A DNA stretch of 41,991 nucleotides from Prevotellamassilia timonensis. GTDB lineage: Bacteria; Bacteroidota; Bacteroidia; Bacteroidales; Bacteroidaceae. Below, in pieces: positions 1-8,253 of this stretch. Position 1 is the first letter of the stretch; each line of letters begins with the position of its first letter. The position numbers and the translations under genes are program-made. The notes under the pieces are model-generated. The model had not been told where the DNA came from, did not search any database, and saw only the letters and a program-made list of their open reading frames with translations. The stretch lies in assembly GCF_021531665.1 (NCBI RefSeq), contig NZ_JADYUH010000014.1, forward strand, positions 1-41,991. Reading direction: 5' to 3'.

Positions 1-4
1 CACA

Positions 5-75
5 TTTTCAAAGAACTCTTTGGCTGTGCGGCATAGTCGTTAGGCCATATGTTGAATTTTTAACGAACTATTGTG
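5..75 (-). repeat. Edge repeat, left copy
   Basis: Read on the minus strand, this block starts with CAATAGTTCGTT and ends with AAGAGTTCTTTGAAA. The same two blocks with the same spacing occur on the plus strand at 41871-41939. The roughly 36 bases between the conserved blocks differ in the two copies. This looks like the end of a mobile element or another conserved recombination or regulatory site. The element family is not recognised. Confidence 0.45.
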
Positions 76-166
76 AAACAATATCCTTCTCAAAAGAACA
101 ATGAGATTTTGCAAGTATTCAAAATGAATTGTATTTTTGTGTGAACCATTCTCGAGAACCATTTAT

Positions 167-334
167 GGGATGTTCTATAAATTAGGTTGTGTTGGTTTCT
201 GATTTCTTAGTGATGATTTTTTCAGTTAAGGAAGGAACTTAGCGGACTGTGTGACTGAAAGAACCGACAAGAGGGCGCGCCAAGAAGCGAGTTAGTCATA
301 AAGACACTGCGACCAACCGTATTTACAGAACACG
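167..334 (+). mobile_element. MITE-like element, copy A (degenerate)
   Basis: The element starts with GGGATGTTCTATAAATTAGG and ends with a degraded form of the inverse (ATTTACAGAACACG). Its middle carries the family core (AAGGAACTTAGCGGACTG followed by TGTGACTGA). It is about 168 bp and has no coding capacity. It is the most diverged of the full-length copies in the window and sits just upstream of the helicase gene, so the helicase promoter would lie in or after its right end. Confidence 0.6.
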
Positions 335-381
335 CTAAAAGAATTGATTCAAAAAACTTTATAGTCAATAGAATATAAACG

Positions 382-3300
382 ATGAAATTGGTAGAAGGAG
401 CATACGAGAACCTTATCACTGACGGACTCAGTCAAGACATGCTTGATGCGTCAAAGATTGGGATGGTGTGTAAACAGGAAGATATTGATAGTGCAGAGTC
501 ACCCAATATGCTTACTGAGCATCTGAGCAAACTCATTCGCAATCGCCTTTCTGACGAGAATCTTTCAGCAGAGGAACGCGCTGATTTTGCTAATCGACTG
601 ATTGACTTCTTGGGAGAAGGCAAAGAGGAAAAAATTGTTGATGAAAAAAGAAAACTTTCAGCCGTTGTCTCACAACATGAAGAAGCAAGGCTGAAAGCAA
701 CAAACAGCACTCTGGTACGTCCACTTACGGGTTTCAGAGTGAGTAATCTTTTTACGGGTGGACAAAGTCACGTGTCGCTCAGTAGTGAGATTGAGCGCGA
801 CATAGAGAGTGCCGACACCATCTGCATGATTGTTTCCTTTTTGAAACTTTCAGGTGTTAACCTCATCTATGATCATTTGAAACGTTTCTGTAGTCACCCT
901 CAACATAAACTTCGCATCATCACAACCACCTACTGTGGCGTGACGGACGCAAAAGCCGTGGAGCGTTTGGCAAAACTTCCCAATACGGAAATCCGAATTT
1001 CATATAACACTGAAATAGAACGGCTTCATGCTAAATCCTACATCTTTGAACGCAATTCGGGTTTCAGTACGGCTTACATCGGTTCGAGCAATTTGTCAAA
1101 GTCGGCGCAGACAGACGGACTTGAATGGAACATTCGTGTGACCAACATAGAGAATCCGCACATCATCAATGCGGCTCTCGCCACGTTTGATATTTATTGG
1201 AACAGTCACAACTTTGAGGATTTCCGCGATGGGGGAATAGAAAAACTATATAAAGAACTCCAGAAGACTCGTGAGCCCAAACTCGCAACGGATGTATTGG
1301 CTAAGTACACCATTTTGCCCCATCAAAAACAGATTCTCGACAAGTTGACAGTGATGCGTGAGGCAGGTGTGCATCAAAATCTAATTGTTGCTGCAACGGG
1401 AACAGGAAAAACCGTCATTTCCGCTTTTGACTATAAAGTTTTCACAGAACAAACGGGAGGTACACACCGACTGCTCTTTGTGGCTCATCGTGAAGAAATC
1501 CTCAAGCAATCGCGCAAAACATACAGAAGCGTTCTGCAGGATGCCAATTTTGGAGAACTTTGGGTGGGTAATTCGCAACCGATTAATGGCTTTGATTTTC
1601 TGTTTATATCTGTTGCAACTTTTAATTCAAAGTATGAAAGTATCTTCCAAAAACTTCCATCCGATTATTATGACTACATTGTTATAGACGAAGCACACCA
1701 CCTTGTTGCCGACAGCTATCGAAAGATACTCAGTAAATTTACGCCTAAACTGCTTATTGGACTCACTGCTACCCCTGAACGTATGGATGGTGTAAGTCTT
1801 TTGCCAGACTTCGCGAATCAGATCAGTGCAGAGATTCGGTTGCCTAAAGCTCTTGACGAAGGTCTGTTAACCCCATTCCAGTATCTTTGCATCAGTGATG
1901 ACACTGACCTTACGGACGAAGAACTTATGCAAGGGAACCGTTACGTGGCAAACAAACTCACGGAGAAATTGTGCTATCAGGGGCGAGTGGGATTAATTAT
2001 AAATCGTCTGCAATATTATCTGCCTGACGAACATAAGTGCCGTGCATTAGGGTTTTGTGCGACAAAAAAGCATGCCCGATACATGGCAGAGGAATTCTGC
2101 CGTGTAGGTTTAAAAGCCGCTTATCTGACATCTGACAACGATGCAGAACGTCTCACTCTGAATAAAAAATTAGCGAAGGGCGAAATCAACTACCTCTTTG
2201 TGGTGGATATTTTCAACGAGGGCGTAGATATTCCCGCGGTCGATACCGTCCTTTTCCTCCGCCCCACAGAATCGCTGACCATCTTTCTTCAACAGCTTGG
2301 ACGCGGTCTTCGTCTTTATCCGGGCAAGCAGCAACTGACAGTATTTGACTTCGTTGCGCAGCTCAACCAAAGGTACGACTTTGCAAGTCGTTTCCGTAGC
2401 CTTCTCACTCGAAATGACAAAAGTGTGGTGGAACAGGTTAAGAATGGCTTTACATTTCTGCCACATGGTTGCAACATCCACATGGAAGAGAAGGCAAAGG
2501 AATATGTCTTGCAAAACATCAAAGCAGCCATCTACAATAAGACACGTCTCGTAAAGGAACTACGTACCTACAACCACACTCCTACACTCACAGAATTCAT
2601 TGAGAACAACGGACAGGACATTCGTCTTATTTATAAGGATGGAAACTGCTGGTCAAGTTTGAAACGGGAAGCAGGAATGTGCGATTATCCTGATGATGAG
2701 AACACAAAACGCTTTGTGAAAGGGATTGGAAATCTCGTCCACGCGAATACTGTTTCATATATCAGCTTTATTCGGAAAACTATGCTTGCCAAAGGGGAAA
2801 TCAAGTGTAACGATGAGCGCGAGGAAACATTTGCAGTAATGCTTTATTATTCTCTTTTCATCGATAGAATAAGCAAAATCGGAGTAAAAAACATTGGTGA
2901 AGCTTTGCATCGTCTGGCAGATTATCCCGCCTTTATTTCCGAAATACTTGAACTAACAGATTATTTGCTTGCCAACCTTGAAATCAAGACATTCTCCGTG
3001 GGTGAAGGAATGCCCTTAAGTCTTGAGCAATATGGTTGCTACACTCGTGAGGAAATTTTTGCAATTTTCAAACGACAGACAGCCGACAAAAAAATGCAGG
3101 GCTCGGTAGCAGGGGTGTTTAATATTGAGGAATTGAATACTGAACTATTCTTCGTTACGTTGAACAAGTCTGACAAAGACTACTCAGCAGAGACAATGTA
3201 CAACGACTATGTGGTCAGCGAGAACGAATTTCGTTGGGAGTCGAAAAATACCGACTCCCATCAAGGAAAAGGAAAACGATACGTCGAACAGAAAAAGAAT

Positions 3301-3474
3301 GGAAAAAAGTTCCTGCTTTTTGTGCGTGAAAACAAAAAGGACGGCTTTGGAAATACATGTCCATTCATCTGCTTCGGTCTTGTTGACTACATACGCTCAA
3401 AGGACGATAAACCCATGAAGATAAATTGGAAAACTCATCAACCCATTTTACCACAATTCCTCAGTGCCGTATAA
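382..3474 (+). CDS. PLD-like / SF2 helicase / DUF3427 protein
   Basis: This 1030-residue protein combines an N-terminal phospholipase D-like nuclease module with a superfamily 2 helicase. The HxK of the PLD motif is at residues 216-218 (LHAKSYIF), followed by GSSNLS. The helicase shows Walker A AATGTGKT (about 337-344), DEAH (436-439), GLTATPER (460-467) and an arginine-finger motif QQLGRGLRL (from 637). The last 330 residues match the usual position of the DUF3427 domain. Proteins of this architecture are widespread in bacteria and are thought to act on DNA in repair or phage defence; that role is inferred, not proven. Only one HxK is visible, so the PLD part would need to dimerise to form an active site. 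It stands alone, with a MITE copy in front and a convergent receptor gene behind. Confidence 0.9.
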   Translation: MKLVEGAYENLITDGLSQDMLDASKIGMVCKQEDIDSAESPNMLTEHLSKLIRNRLSDENLSAEERADFANRLIDFLGEGKEEKIVDEKRKLSAVVSQHEEARLKATNSTLVRPLTGFRVSNLFTGGQSHVSLSSEIERDIESADTICMIVSFLKLSGVNLIYDHLKRFCSHPQHKLRIITTTYCGVTDAKAVERLAKLPNTEIRISYNTEIERLHAKSYIFERNSGFSTAYIGSSNLSKSAQTDGLEWNIRVTNIENPHIINAALATFDIYWNSHNFEDFRDGGIEKLYKELQKTREPKLATDVLAKYTILPHQKQILDKLTVMREAGVHQNLIVAATGTGKTVISAFDYKVFTEQTGGTHRLLFVAHREEILKQSRKTYRSVLQDANFGELWVGNSQPINGFDFLFISVATFNSKYESIFQKLPSDYYDYIVIDEAHHLVADSYRKILSKFTPKLLIGLTATPERMDGVSLLPDFANQISAEIRLPKALDEGLLTPFQYLCISDDTDLTDEELMQGNRYVANKLTEKLCYQGRVGLIINRLQYYLPDEHKCRALGFCATKKHARYMAEEFCRVGLKAAYLTSDNDAERLTLNKKLAKGEINYLFVVDIFNEGVDIPAVDTVLFLRPTESLTIFLQQLGRGLRLYPGKQQLTVFDFVAQLNQRYDFASRFRSLLTRNDKSVVEQVKNGFTFLPHGCNIHMEEKAKEYVLQNIKAAIYNKTRLVKELRTYNHTPTLTEFIENNGQDIRLIYKDGNCWSSLKREAGMCDYPDDENTKRFVKGIGNLVHANTVSYISFIRKTMLAKGEIKCNDEREETFAVMLYYSLFIDRISKIGVKNIGEALHRLADYPAFISEILELTDYLLANLEIKTFSVGEGMPLSLEQYGCYTREEIFAIFKRQTADKKMQGSVAGVFNIEELNTELFFVTLNKSDKDYSAETMYNDYVVSENEFRWESKNTDSHQGKGKRYVEQKKNGKKFLLFVRENKKDGFGNTCPFICFGLVDYIRSKDDKPMKINWKTHQPILPQFLSAV

Positions 3475-3672
3475 GTTTGTATGGGGTTTGAAATGAAAGC
3501 CCCACATTGCGTAACTCATAGAAAGTCTAAGCAATGCAGGGTTAAATGTAAGGACTATTTAGGGGTTGTGTTATTATTACCTCCTAATTACATAGACTTC
3601 GCACGCCTCCCAAAGACGACTGCAAGCAGCCTATGCGAAACAGGCAGCAGATCAAGAAACAGATGCGTTTCG

Positions 3673-5995
3673 TCAAAGGGAAAGTTTCAAGCCCACAAAC
3701 GCCGAACGAGGCAGCGTGGGACCGTAAATATATCCTGAGTCACGGTCCGGACCTTGGTCAAAATCTTTCTGATAGCTGTTGAAGAGATTTTGCACACCGG
3801 CGGTAAGCGTCAGAGTAGAATAGTTGAAAACGCTCCATTCATAGCTCGCCTTCAAGCCCATATCCACAAAAATCGGGGTTCTGACCGCGCAGTCAATTGA
3901 GGTGCCCGCCCCCTCCATGTGTTGAACCATCATCTTGCCCGTGCAGGTTCCATGGGCAGAGAAAGAGAGTCGCTTGGTTGGGTTGAACTGCAGGGTGAGA
4001 TAGCCGTAAGTGTCAGGCGTGCGGAACAATCGGCGAACAGCCGGAACAGCAGGGTTGTCGCTCCAAAGTTCCGGGTGCTTGTAGCGCGACTGCTGATAGG
4101 TGACGCCCATCTGCGCCTGCCACTTTTTTTCCAAAAGCGGCTCTGCCCTCCACGTTGACTCCCCAAACGCGAGCACCATCTCCGTTCTGACGCTCAAGCA
4201 CTTGATTGCCGTGGGCATCCACTTGATCAAGCTGACGAAGCACAAAGACGTCACTCAAGTCCGTGAAGAAACCCTCCACGAGAAGGTTGGTCTGGACAGA
4301 GCCAAAGGCATGATACCAGTCCACGGAAGCACTGACACTTTGGCTGCTCTCTTCCTTCAGATTGTCTGCGAGAACGGTGACCACGCGGTCGCCGCCGACA
4401 ACGGCGACGTGAAAGTCTTCATCGTAGGCTTGAGGCGAACGAAAACCGGTGCTGTAGGAGAGGCGGAAATTGACATCGCGGCTGGGATTGAAACGAATGT
4501 TGGCACGCGGAGAAACGATGACGTGGTCAATGAGTGAATGCTTGTCAAGGCGAGCACCAAGAAGGAAGCCCCAACGTTCCTTGCGCCACTCGTTCTGAAG
4601 ATAGCCCGAAAAAATGTGCACGCGTTGCAAGGCATCATGGTCGTAGCCCAGCGTGACGTCGTGAAGATAGTTGTGATTATATTCCACTCCCGCCACTAAC
4701 TCTGCGGGCATGAAAAGGCAGCGGTCGAACCGGTGAGTGAACTGCCCGCCCGAGACGATGACGAGATCAGTGGTACGGCCGTAGGCATTGGGGTCTTGGT
4801 TGCTTCCGTAGTAGCTCTTACGCGCCGTGCTTTGCAGAGAGGTGAAGATGTTCCATTTGTCTTTTCCACCCTCCGTCCAGCCGTTGAAGGTGGCATCTGC
4901 TGCATGAATGTTGTGTTCCGTCTGCTCAGCCACGAGCGCATCGTGGGGTTGACGCTTCAGTTGGTCACCACCTCTGCGATATTCATGGGTGGTGTGATAT
5001 TCCAAAGTGAGTTTTGAGCGTTCTCCCGTGCGCATGAAACTTCTGATGCCCACGGTCTGAGATTTCAACTCCGGTACCTCGGTGAAACCGTCACCGTCAT
5101 CGTCATAGCCCTTTCGGTTTCGACTTTGCGCATAGATGAAAGCACCGAGTTTTTGGTTGTCGCTCACGATGGAGCCGTTGAGGGTTGTGTTTTGATCGAA
5201 AGCGTTTGAGAGTCCGATGGAAGTGAAGGTGTGTGCAAACTCCGCGCTGTTGTGAGAGGGGTCTTTGGTGATGACATTGATGGTGCCGCCAATGGCGGAG
5301 CTCCCAAAAAGGGCGGAACCACCACCACGCATCACTTCGACACGCTCAATCATGTTGGTCGGAATCTGCTCAAGACCATAGACGCCCGCCAAAGCGGAGA
5401 AAACGGGACGGGAGTTCATCAGAATTTGAGAATAGTGACCATCCAAACCGTTGATGCGCACCTGCGTGAAACCACAGTTCTGGCAATCATTCTCCACGCG
5501 CACGCCGGGCTGGAAGTTCAGTCCGTCAGCAAGACAAACTGCTCCGACATCGGTGAGAAGTTTGCTGCTCATGACCTGAACGAGCGAGGAACTTTTCCGG
5601 CGAACCGCCTCGTTCTTGTTGCCCGTCACCACGACCTGCTCCAACCCTATCACGTCGGGCAAAAGTTCAAACTGCACCTCTACGGTCCGGTTGCGCACCA
5701 CCAGCACCTGCTTCGAAACGGTGACGAAACCCAAAGCCGATGCCTCCAAACGATAGGTTCCTTCTTTCAAGTTTTTCAGAAAAAAATGACCTGTGGCGTC
5801 GGTCGTTGTCGCCAAAGCCTCGCCCTTCTCAGGAATGAGACGAATGGCACTGTAAGGAAGATGCTTCCCTCCTTTTTCAACCACATGCCCCGTGATGTGG
5901 GCATCGGAAAGGACAGGAGGAGGAGAATTGAAATGCGCACACGCAACGTGCACTGACACAAGAAGTGACAGCAAAAGGAAATAATATCTTTGCAT
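3673..5995 (-). pseudogene. TonB-dependent receptor with a frameshift
   Basis: The reading frame from 5995 encodes a signal peptide (MQRYYFLLLSLLVSV), a carboxypeptidase-like regulatory domain (about residues 30-110), a TonB plug (VVVTGNK; CQNCGFTQVRINGLDG; VEVMRGGGSALFGSSAIGG) and most of the beta-barrel. At a run of seven T on the plus strand (4124-4130, A7 in the gene) the frame breaks and runs to a stop at 4013. The correct C-terminal barrel, ending in SAFVGLKLSL, continues in another frame to 3673. One fewer A would restore a protein of about 773 residues (GKKWQAQMGVTYQQ). This may be a true pseudogene, slippage-based phase variation, transcriptional slippage or a sequencing error. The start at 5995 is chosen because the signal peptide begins there. 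The neighbouring His-rich gene suggests transport of a metal or metal complex. Confidence 0.85.
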
Positions 5996-6030
5996 TGTTT
6001 TTCTTTGATGAGAATAAATAAGGAATACAG

Positions 6031-6240
6031 AGAACATTCTAAAAATTAGAGTGTTCTGAGAATTTATTTGAGAGTTATTTAAAAAAAGCAGAGATGAACT
6101 TTTTCCATGAAGGAAGAAGCACATAGTGGGCTATGCGACTGGAGAAAGCGACAAGAGGGTGCACGAAAACATCGGAAAGCGACTAAAGCATCAGTCCTTT
6201 CTTTTGAACGCTTTTTATTCCATAACTTATAGAACACCCC
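6031..6240 (+). mobile_element. MITE-like element, copy B
   Basis: The right end is a clear family end (AACTTATAGAACACCCC at 6224-6240) preceded by the conserved TCTTTTGAACG block. The left end is degraded (ATTCTAAAAATTAG). The core reads AGCACATAGTGGGCTATG followed by CGACTGG. It fills the gap between the His-rich gene and the TonB receptor, so these two genes may no longer share a transcript unless transcription reads through it. Confidence 0.65.
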
Positions 6241-6264
6241 GTTGTCTGGTTCAAAAAAGTTTCA

Positions 6265-6627
6265 TCATCTGTTCATCAAAGAAAAAGGCGGGGCACGGGG
6301 AATCGGATGGAGGAGTTCCGCAACCGAGAAACACTTCTCTGGAAAGATTTGCCATTGAATCACCACGAAACTCTGCAAAACGGACAACATGAAGGGCACA
6401 GGCGGCGTTGCCAACGTGCCACCCATCTGGGCGAAGGTGAAGACCTGGCTTGCGTTGCCGTGCTGGTGATGCGCGGAGTAAGGGTGAGAGTGCATGACCT
6501 TCTTTCCATCCACCACATGATAGTGCCCGAAAGAAGTGCTACCTATGTACAGATAGCAGAATGCGCACAAAATCACAAGGGAAATCGTGCGAAGGCTCAA
6601 ACGGTGTGGGCGAAAGGAAGTGGTCAT
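6265..6627 (-). CDS. Histidine-rich membrane-anchored small protein
   Basis: This 120-residue protein begins with a basic segment and one hydrophobic helix (LSLRTISLVILCAFCYLYIG, residues about 11-30), followed by a histidine-rich stretch (GHYHVVDGKK, then HSHPYSAHHQHG, residues about 34-57). The C-terminal half has no features I can name. The layout suggests an inner-membrane-anchored or exported protein with a metal-binding periplasmic segment. It lies upstream of the TonB receptor in the same direction, separated only by MITE copy B, which supports a shared role in uptake of a transition metal such as zinc or copper. That function is inferred from histidine content and context. No enzyme motif is visible. 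Confidence 0.6.
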   Translation of the reverse strand: MTTSFRPHRLSLRTISLVILCAFCYLYIGSTSFGHYHVVDGKKVMHSHPYSAHHQHGNASQVFTFAQMGGTLATPPVPFMLSVLQSFVVIQWQIFPEKCFSVAELLHPIPRAPPFSLMNR

Positions 6628-6710
6628 CAGTTGCGACTCGAATCCGAAAGGAAGAAATTAAGAAGGCTACTTCAGTTTTTGTGGTGCAAATTTACAAAAA
6701 AGCGGTAAGA

Positions 6711-6972
6711 GAGACGAAGAGAGAAAGAGTCAAAGAGTCAAAGAGACTAAGAGTCAAAGAGTCAAAGAGACTAAGAGTCAAAGAGACTAAGAGACTAAGA
6801 GACTAAGAGACAAAGAGACAAAGAGACGAAGAGTCAAAGAGACGAAGAGACAAAGAGACGAAGAGACGAAGAGAGGAAGAGACGAAGAGTCAAAGAGACA
6901 AAAAGACAAAAAGACAAAGAGAGGAAGGGACTAAGAGACAAAAAGACAAAGAGTCAAAGAGAGGAAGGGACG
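6711..6972 (+). repeat. Octamer tandem repeat array (GAGWCNAA)n
   Basis: About 32 head-to-tail 8-bp units vary around GAGTCAAA, GAGACTAA, GAGACAAA, GAGACGAA and GAGAGGAA. The plus strand is almost all purine. Because the period is not a multiple of three, any ORF across it cycles frames and is not a gene. It lies between the start of the His-rich gene (minus) and the tRNA promoter (plus). A shorter stretch of the same octamers, on the other strand, occurs at about 20222-20264. Confidence 0.9.
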
Positions 6973-7036
6973 GCGGGCCGAAAAGAGCGAAAACGAAGGT
7001 GAAAAGTGCTTTTTTCGTAAAAAAACAGAGAAAGAC

Positions 7037-7067
7037 TTGCACATTTCAAAATATGTCCGTACTTTTG
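7037..7067 (+). promoter_or_regulatory. Promoter of the initiator tRNA gene
   Basis: A -33 type TTG (7037-7039) and a -7 box TACTTTTG (7060-7067), about 20 bp apart, match the Bacteroidota sigma-ABfr consensus (TTTG, then TAnnTTTG). The tRNA starts 34 bp after the -7 box. Confidence 0.8.
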
Positions 7068-7101
7068 CACCGCAATTAAGGGAACAACCCCATAATTAGA
7101 A

Positions 7102-7174
7102 CGCGGAGTGGAGCAGTTGGTAGCTCGCCAGGCTCATAACCTGGAGGTCATTCGTTCGAGTCGAGTCTCCGCAA
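7102..7174 (+). tRNA. Initiator tRNA-Met (CAT)
   Basis: The 73-base gene folds as a cloverleaf. The acceptor strand CGCGGAG pairs with CTCCGC plus A, leaving the C1:A72 mismatch that marks initiator tRNAs. The anticodon stem is CCAGG/CCTGG around loop CTCATAA, with anticodon CAT. The T-arm is ATTCG-TTCGAGT-CGAGT. The 3' CCA is not encoded (CAA follows), so it must be added enzymatically. The anticodon stem has two G-C pairs next to the loop and then A-T, rather than the three G-C pairs of the E. coli initiator. The C1:A72 feature makes me favour initiator over elongator. Confidence 0.9.
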
Positions 7175-7182
7175 CAAATTTA

Positions 7183-7217
7183 AGAGTACAATCGCCACAA
7201 ACGGTTGTACTCTTTTG
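7183..7217 (+). terminator. Terminator after tRNA-Met
   Basis: A hairpin with arms AGAGTACAATCG and CGGTTGTACTCT (one unpaired or mismatched base inside) is followed by TTTT, 8 bp downstream of the tRNA. Confidence 0.75.
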
Positions 7218-7227
7218 CTTTAAGACC

Positions 7228-7287
7228 GTGTTCTAAACACCAAGAAGAGTACGCTAAGCAGCCAACCTAATTTTTAGAACACCCCTT
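7228..7287 (+). mobile_element. Short internally deleted MITE derivative
   Basis: GTGTTCTAAACAC on the left and CCTAATTTTTAGAACACCCC on the right are the same ends as in the full MITE copies, but only about 35 bp lie between them. The internal core is missing, so this is either an internally deleted copy or two solo ends left after decay. Confidence 0.5.
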
Positions 7288-7342
7288 ATAGGAAACCATA
7301 ATTAGAAATAAAGAAATCATTCACCATCCAAACCATCACATC

Positions 7343-7771
7343 ATGTCCGGAAAAACACGTGCACGCCGTCGCGACAACTACTTGGCATACGCTCTCACCA
7401 ACACGCGCTGGCTGAAAGAAAAGTCCACCGAAGAAGGTGTTGAATCCTTGCCCGGAGGCATTTACTACAAGGTGCTCCATGCCGGTCCCAGCGAGGGAGA
7501 GACCCCCGCACTGAACAGTGTGATTACTGCTCACTACACCGGACGAACCATCAATGGTCTCACGTTTGACACCAGTCGGAACTCCGCTCCGCTGGCTTGC
7601 CGTTTGAACGAACTTATCCAAGGTTGGGTCATTGCCATGCAGCACATGCACATCGGCGACCGCTGGGAAATCTACGTCCCCGCAGAGATGGGCTACGGCA
7701 GTTTCTCCCAACCCGGCATCCCCGCAGGCTCCACCCTCATCTTTGACATTGAACTGATTGGCATCGCTTGA
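7343..7771 (+). CDS. FKBP-type peptidyl-prolyl isomerase
   Basis: The 142-residue protein is a single FKBP domain. It shows the family signature VITAHYTGRTINGLTFDTS, followed by LIQGWVIAMQHMHIGDRWEIYVPAEMGYG and the final strand STLIFDIELIGI. It would catalyse cis-trans isomerisation of X-Pro bonds. There is no signal peptide: the N-terminus is basic (MSGKTRARRRDNYLAYALTN), so a cytoplasmic or nucleic-acid-associated location is likely, unlike the many periplasmic FKBPs of this phylum. It follows tRNA-Met, but a terminator separates them, so it has its own promoter. A MITE copy and a strong terminator follow. Confidence 0.92.
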   Translation: MSGKTRARRRDNYLAYALTNTRWLKEKSTEEGVESLPGGIYYKVLHAGPSEGETPALNSVITAHYTGRTINGLTFDTSRNSAPLACRLNELIQGWVIAMQHMHIGDRWEIYVPAEMGYGSFSQPGIPAGSTLIFDIELIGIA

Positions 7772-7789
7772 ACTCACCGCAAAACTGGC

Positions 7790-7980
7790 GGAGTGTTTTA
7801 TAATTTACGGAATAAGGCGCGTTCAAAAGAAAGTGCTTACGTTTTGTTCGCTTCGTCTGGATGAGTGATTCGTTTCTTAGTGCGCCCTTTTGTAAGTTTC
7901 GTCCGTCACACAGCCCGCTATGCTCCTCCACAGACAAAACTCTAAGAAATCCGACTCTACCTAATTTATAGAACACCCCT
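7790..7980 (-). mobile_element. MITE-like element, copy C (inverted)
   Basis: This copy is in the opposite orientation to the others. Its ends are GGAGTGTTTTATAATTTA and CTAATTTATAGAACACCCCT, an imperfect terminal inverted repeat of about 20 bp. Read on the minus strand it carries the family core GGAGCATAGCGGGCTGTGTG and the TTTCTTTTGAACGC block. It begins 19 bp after the FKBP stop codon and is about 190 bp long. Confidence 0.75.
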
Positions 7981-7990
7981 GAAAACAAAC

Positions 7991-8032
7991 AACGTGTTCG
8001 CAACTTCAAATTGCGAGCACGTTTTTGTTTTT
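7991..8032 (+). terminator. Terminator downstream of the FKBP gene
   Basis: Arms AACGTGTTCGCAA and TTGCGAGCACGTT enclose a 7-base loop and are followed by TTTTGTTTTT. The MITE is inserted between this hairpin and the FKBP stop codon. Confidence 0.8.
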
Positions 8033-8065
8033 AGAAGTGCAAAACACAGACTTGCAACACAAGAC

Positions 8066-8119
8066 GGCGGATGTCATCACAGCCAATCTGCTGCGCTGAC
8101 AATGAAATTCGGGTTTCGG
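8066..8119 (+). repeat. Partial copy of a dispersed repeat (GCCAATCTGCTGCG type)
   Basis: The block from GGCGGATGTCAT through AGCCAATCTGCTGCG to TTCGGGTTTCGG matches 20632-20687 in the gene-free island. It is the left half of that longer imperfectly palindromic repeat. Confidence 0.6.
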
Positions 8120-8172
8120 TAAAGGCTGACCCGGAAAGTTCGCTTTTCACACTTTCGTTAGTGGCTCACAAT

Positions 8173-8213
8173 AAAAAACGGTTGCCAAAGACAAGCGCCT
8201 TCGGCAACCGTTT
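8173..8213 (-). terminator. Terminator of the GH95 gene
   Basis: On the minus strand, AAACGGTTGCC and GGCAACCGTTT form an 11-bp stem followed by a T run (TTTTTTA). It lies about 40 bp after the GH95 stop codon. Confidence 0.85.
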
Positions 8214-8253
8214 AAGGTTTAGACAGGGTGAGGTCAGGAAACGATTTCCTATG

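Noticed and set aside
3481-3738. Small ORFs between the helicase and the TonB receptor
   Set aside because: No protein-like composition or start signal; the 198-bp gap between the convergent genes shows nothing I can name.
4118-4135. Programmed -1 frameshift at the A7 tract in the TonB receptor gene
   Set aside because: The tract resembles a slippery site, but restoring the downstream frame needs a +1 or -2 shift, not -1.
6561-6806. A Lys/Arg/Glu-rich ORF across the octamer array
   Set aside because: An 8-bp period makes any frame look like a repetitive basic peptide; no start signal or conserved part is seen.
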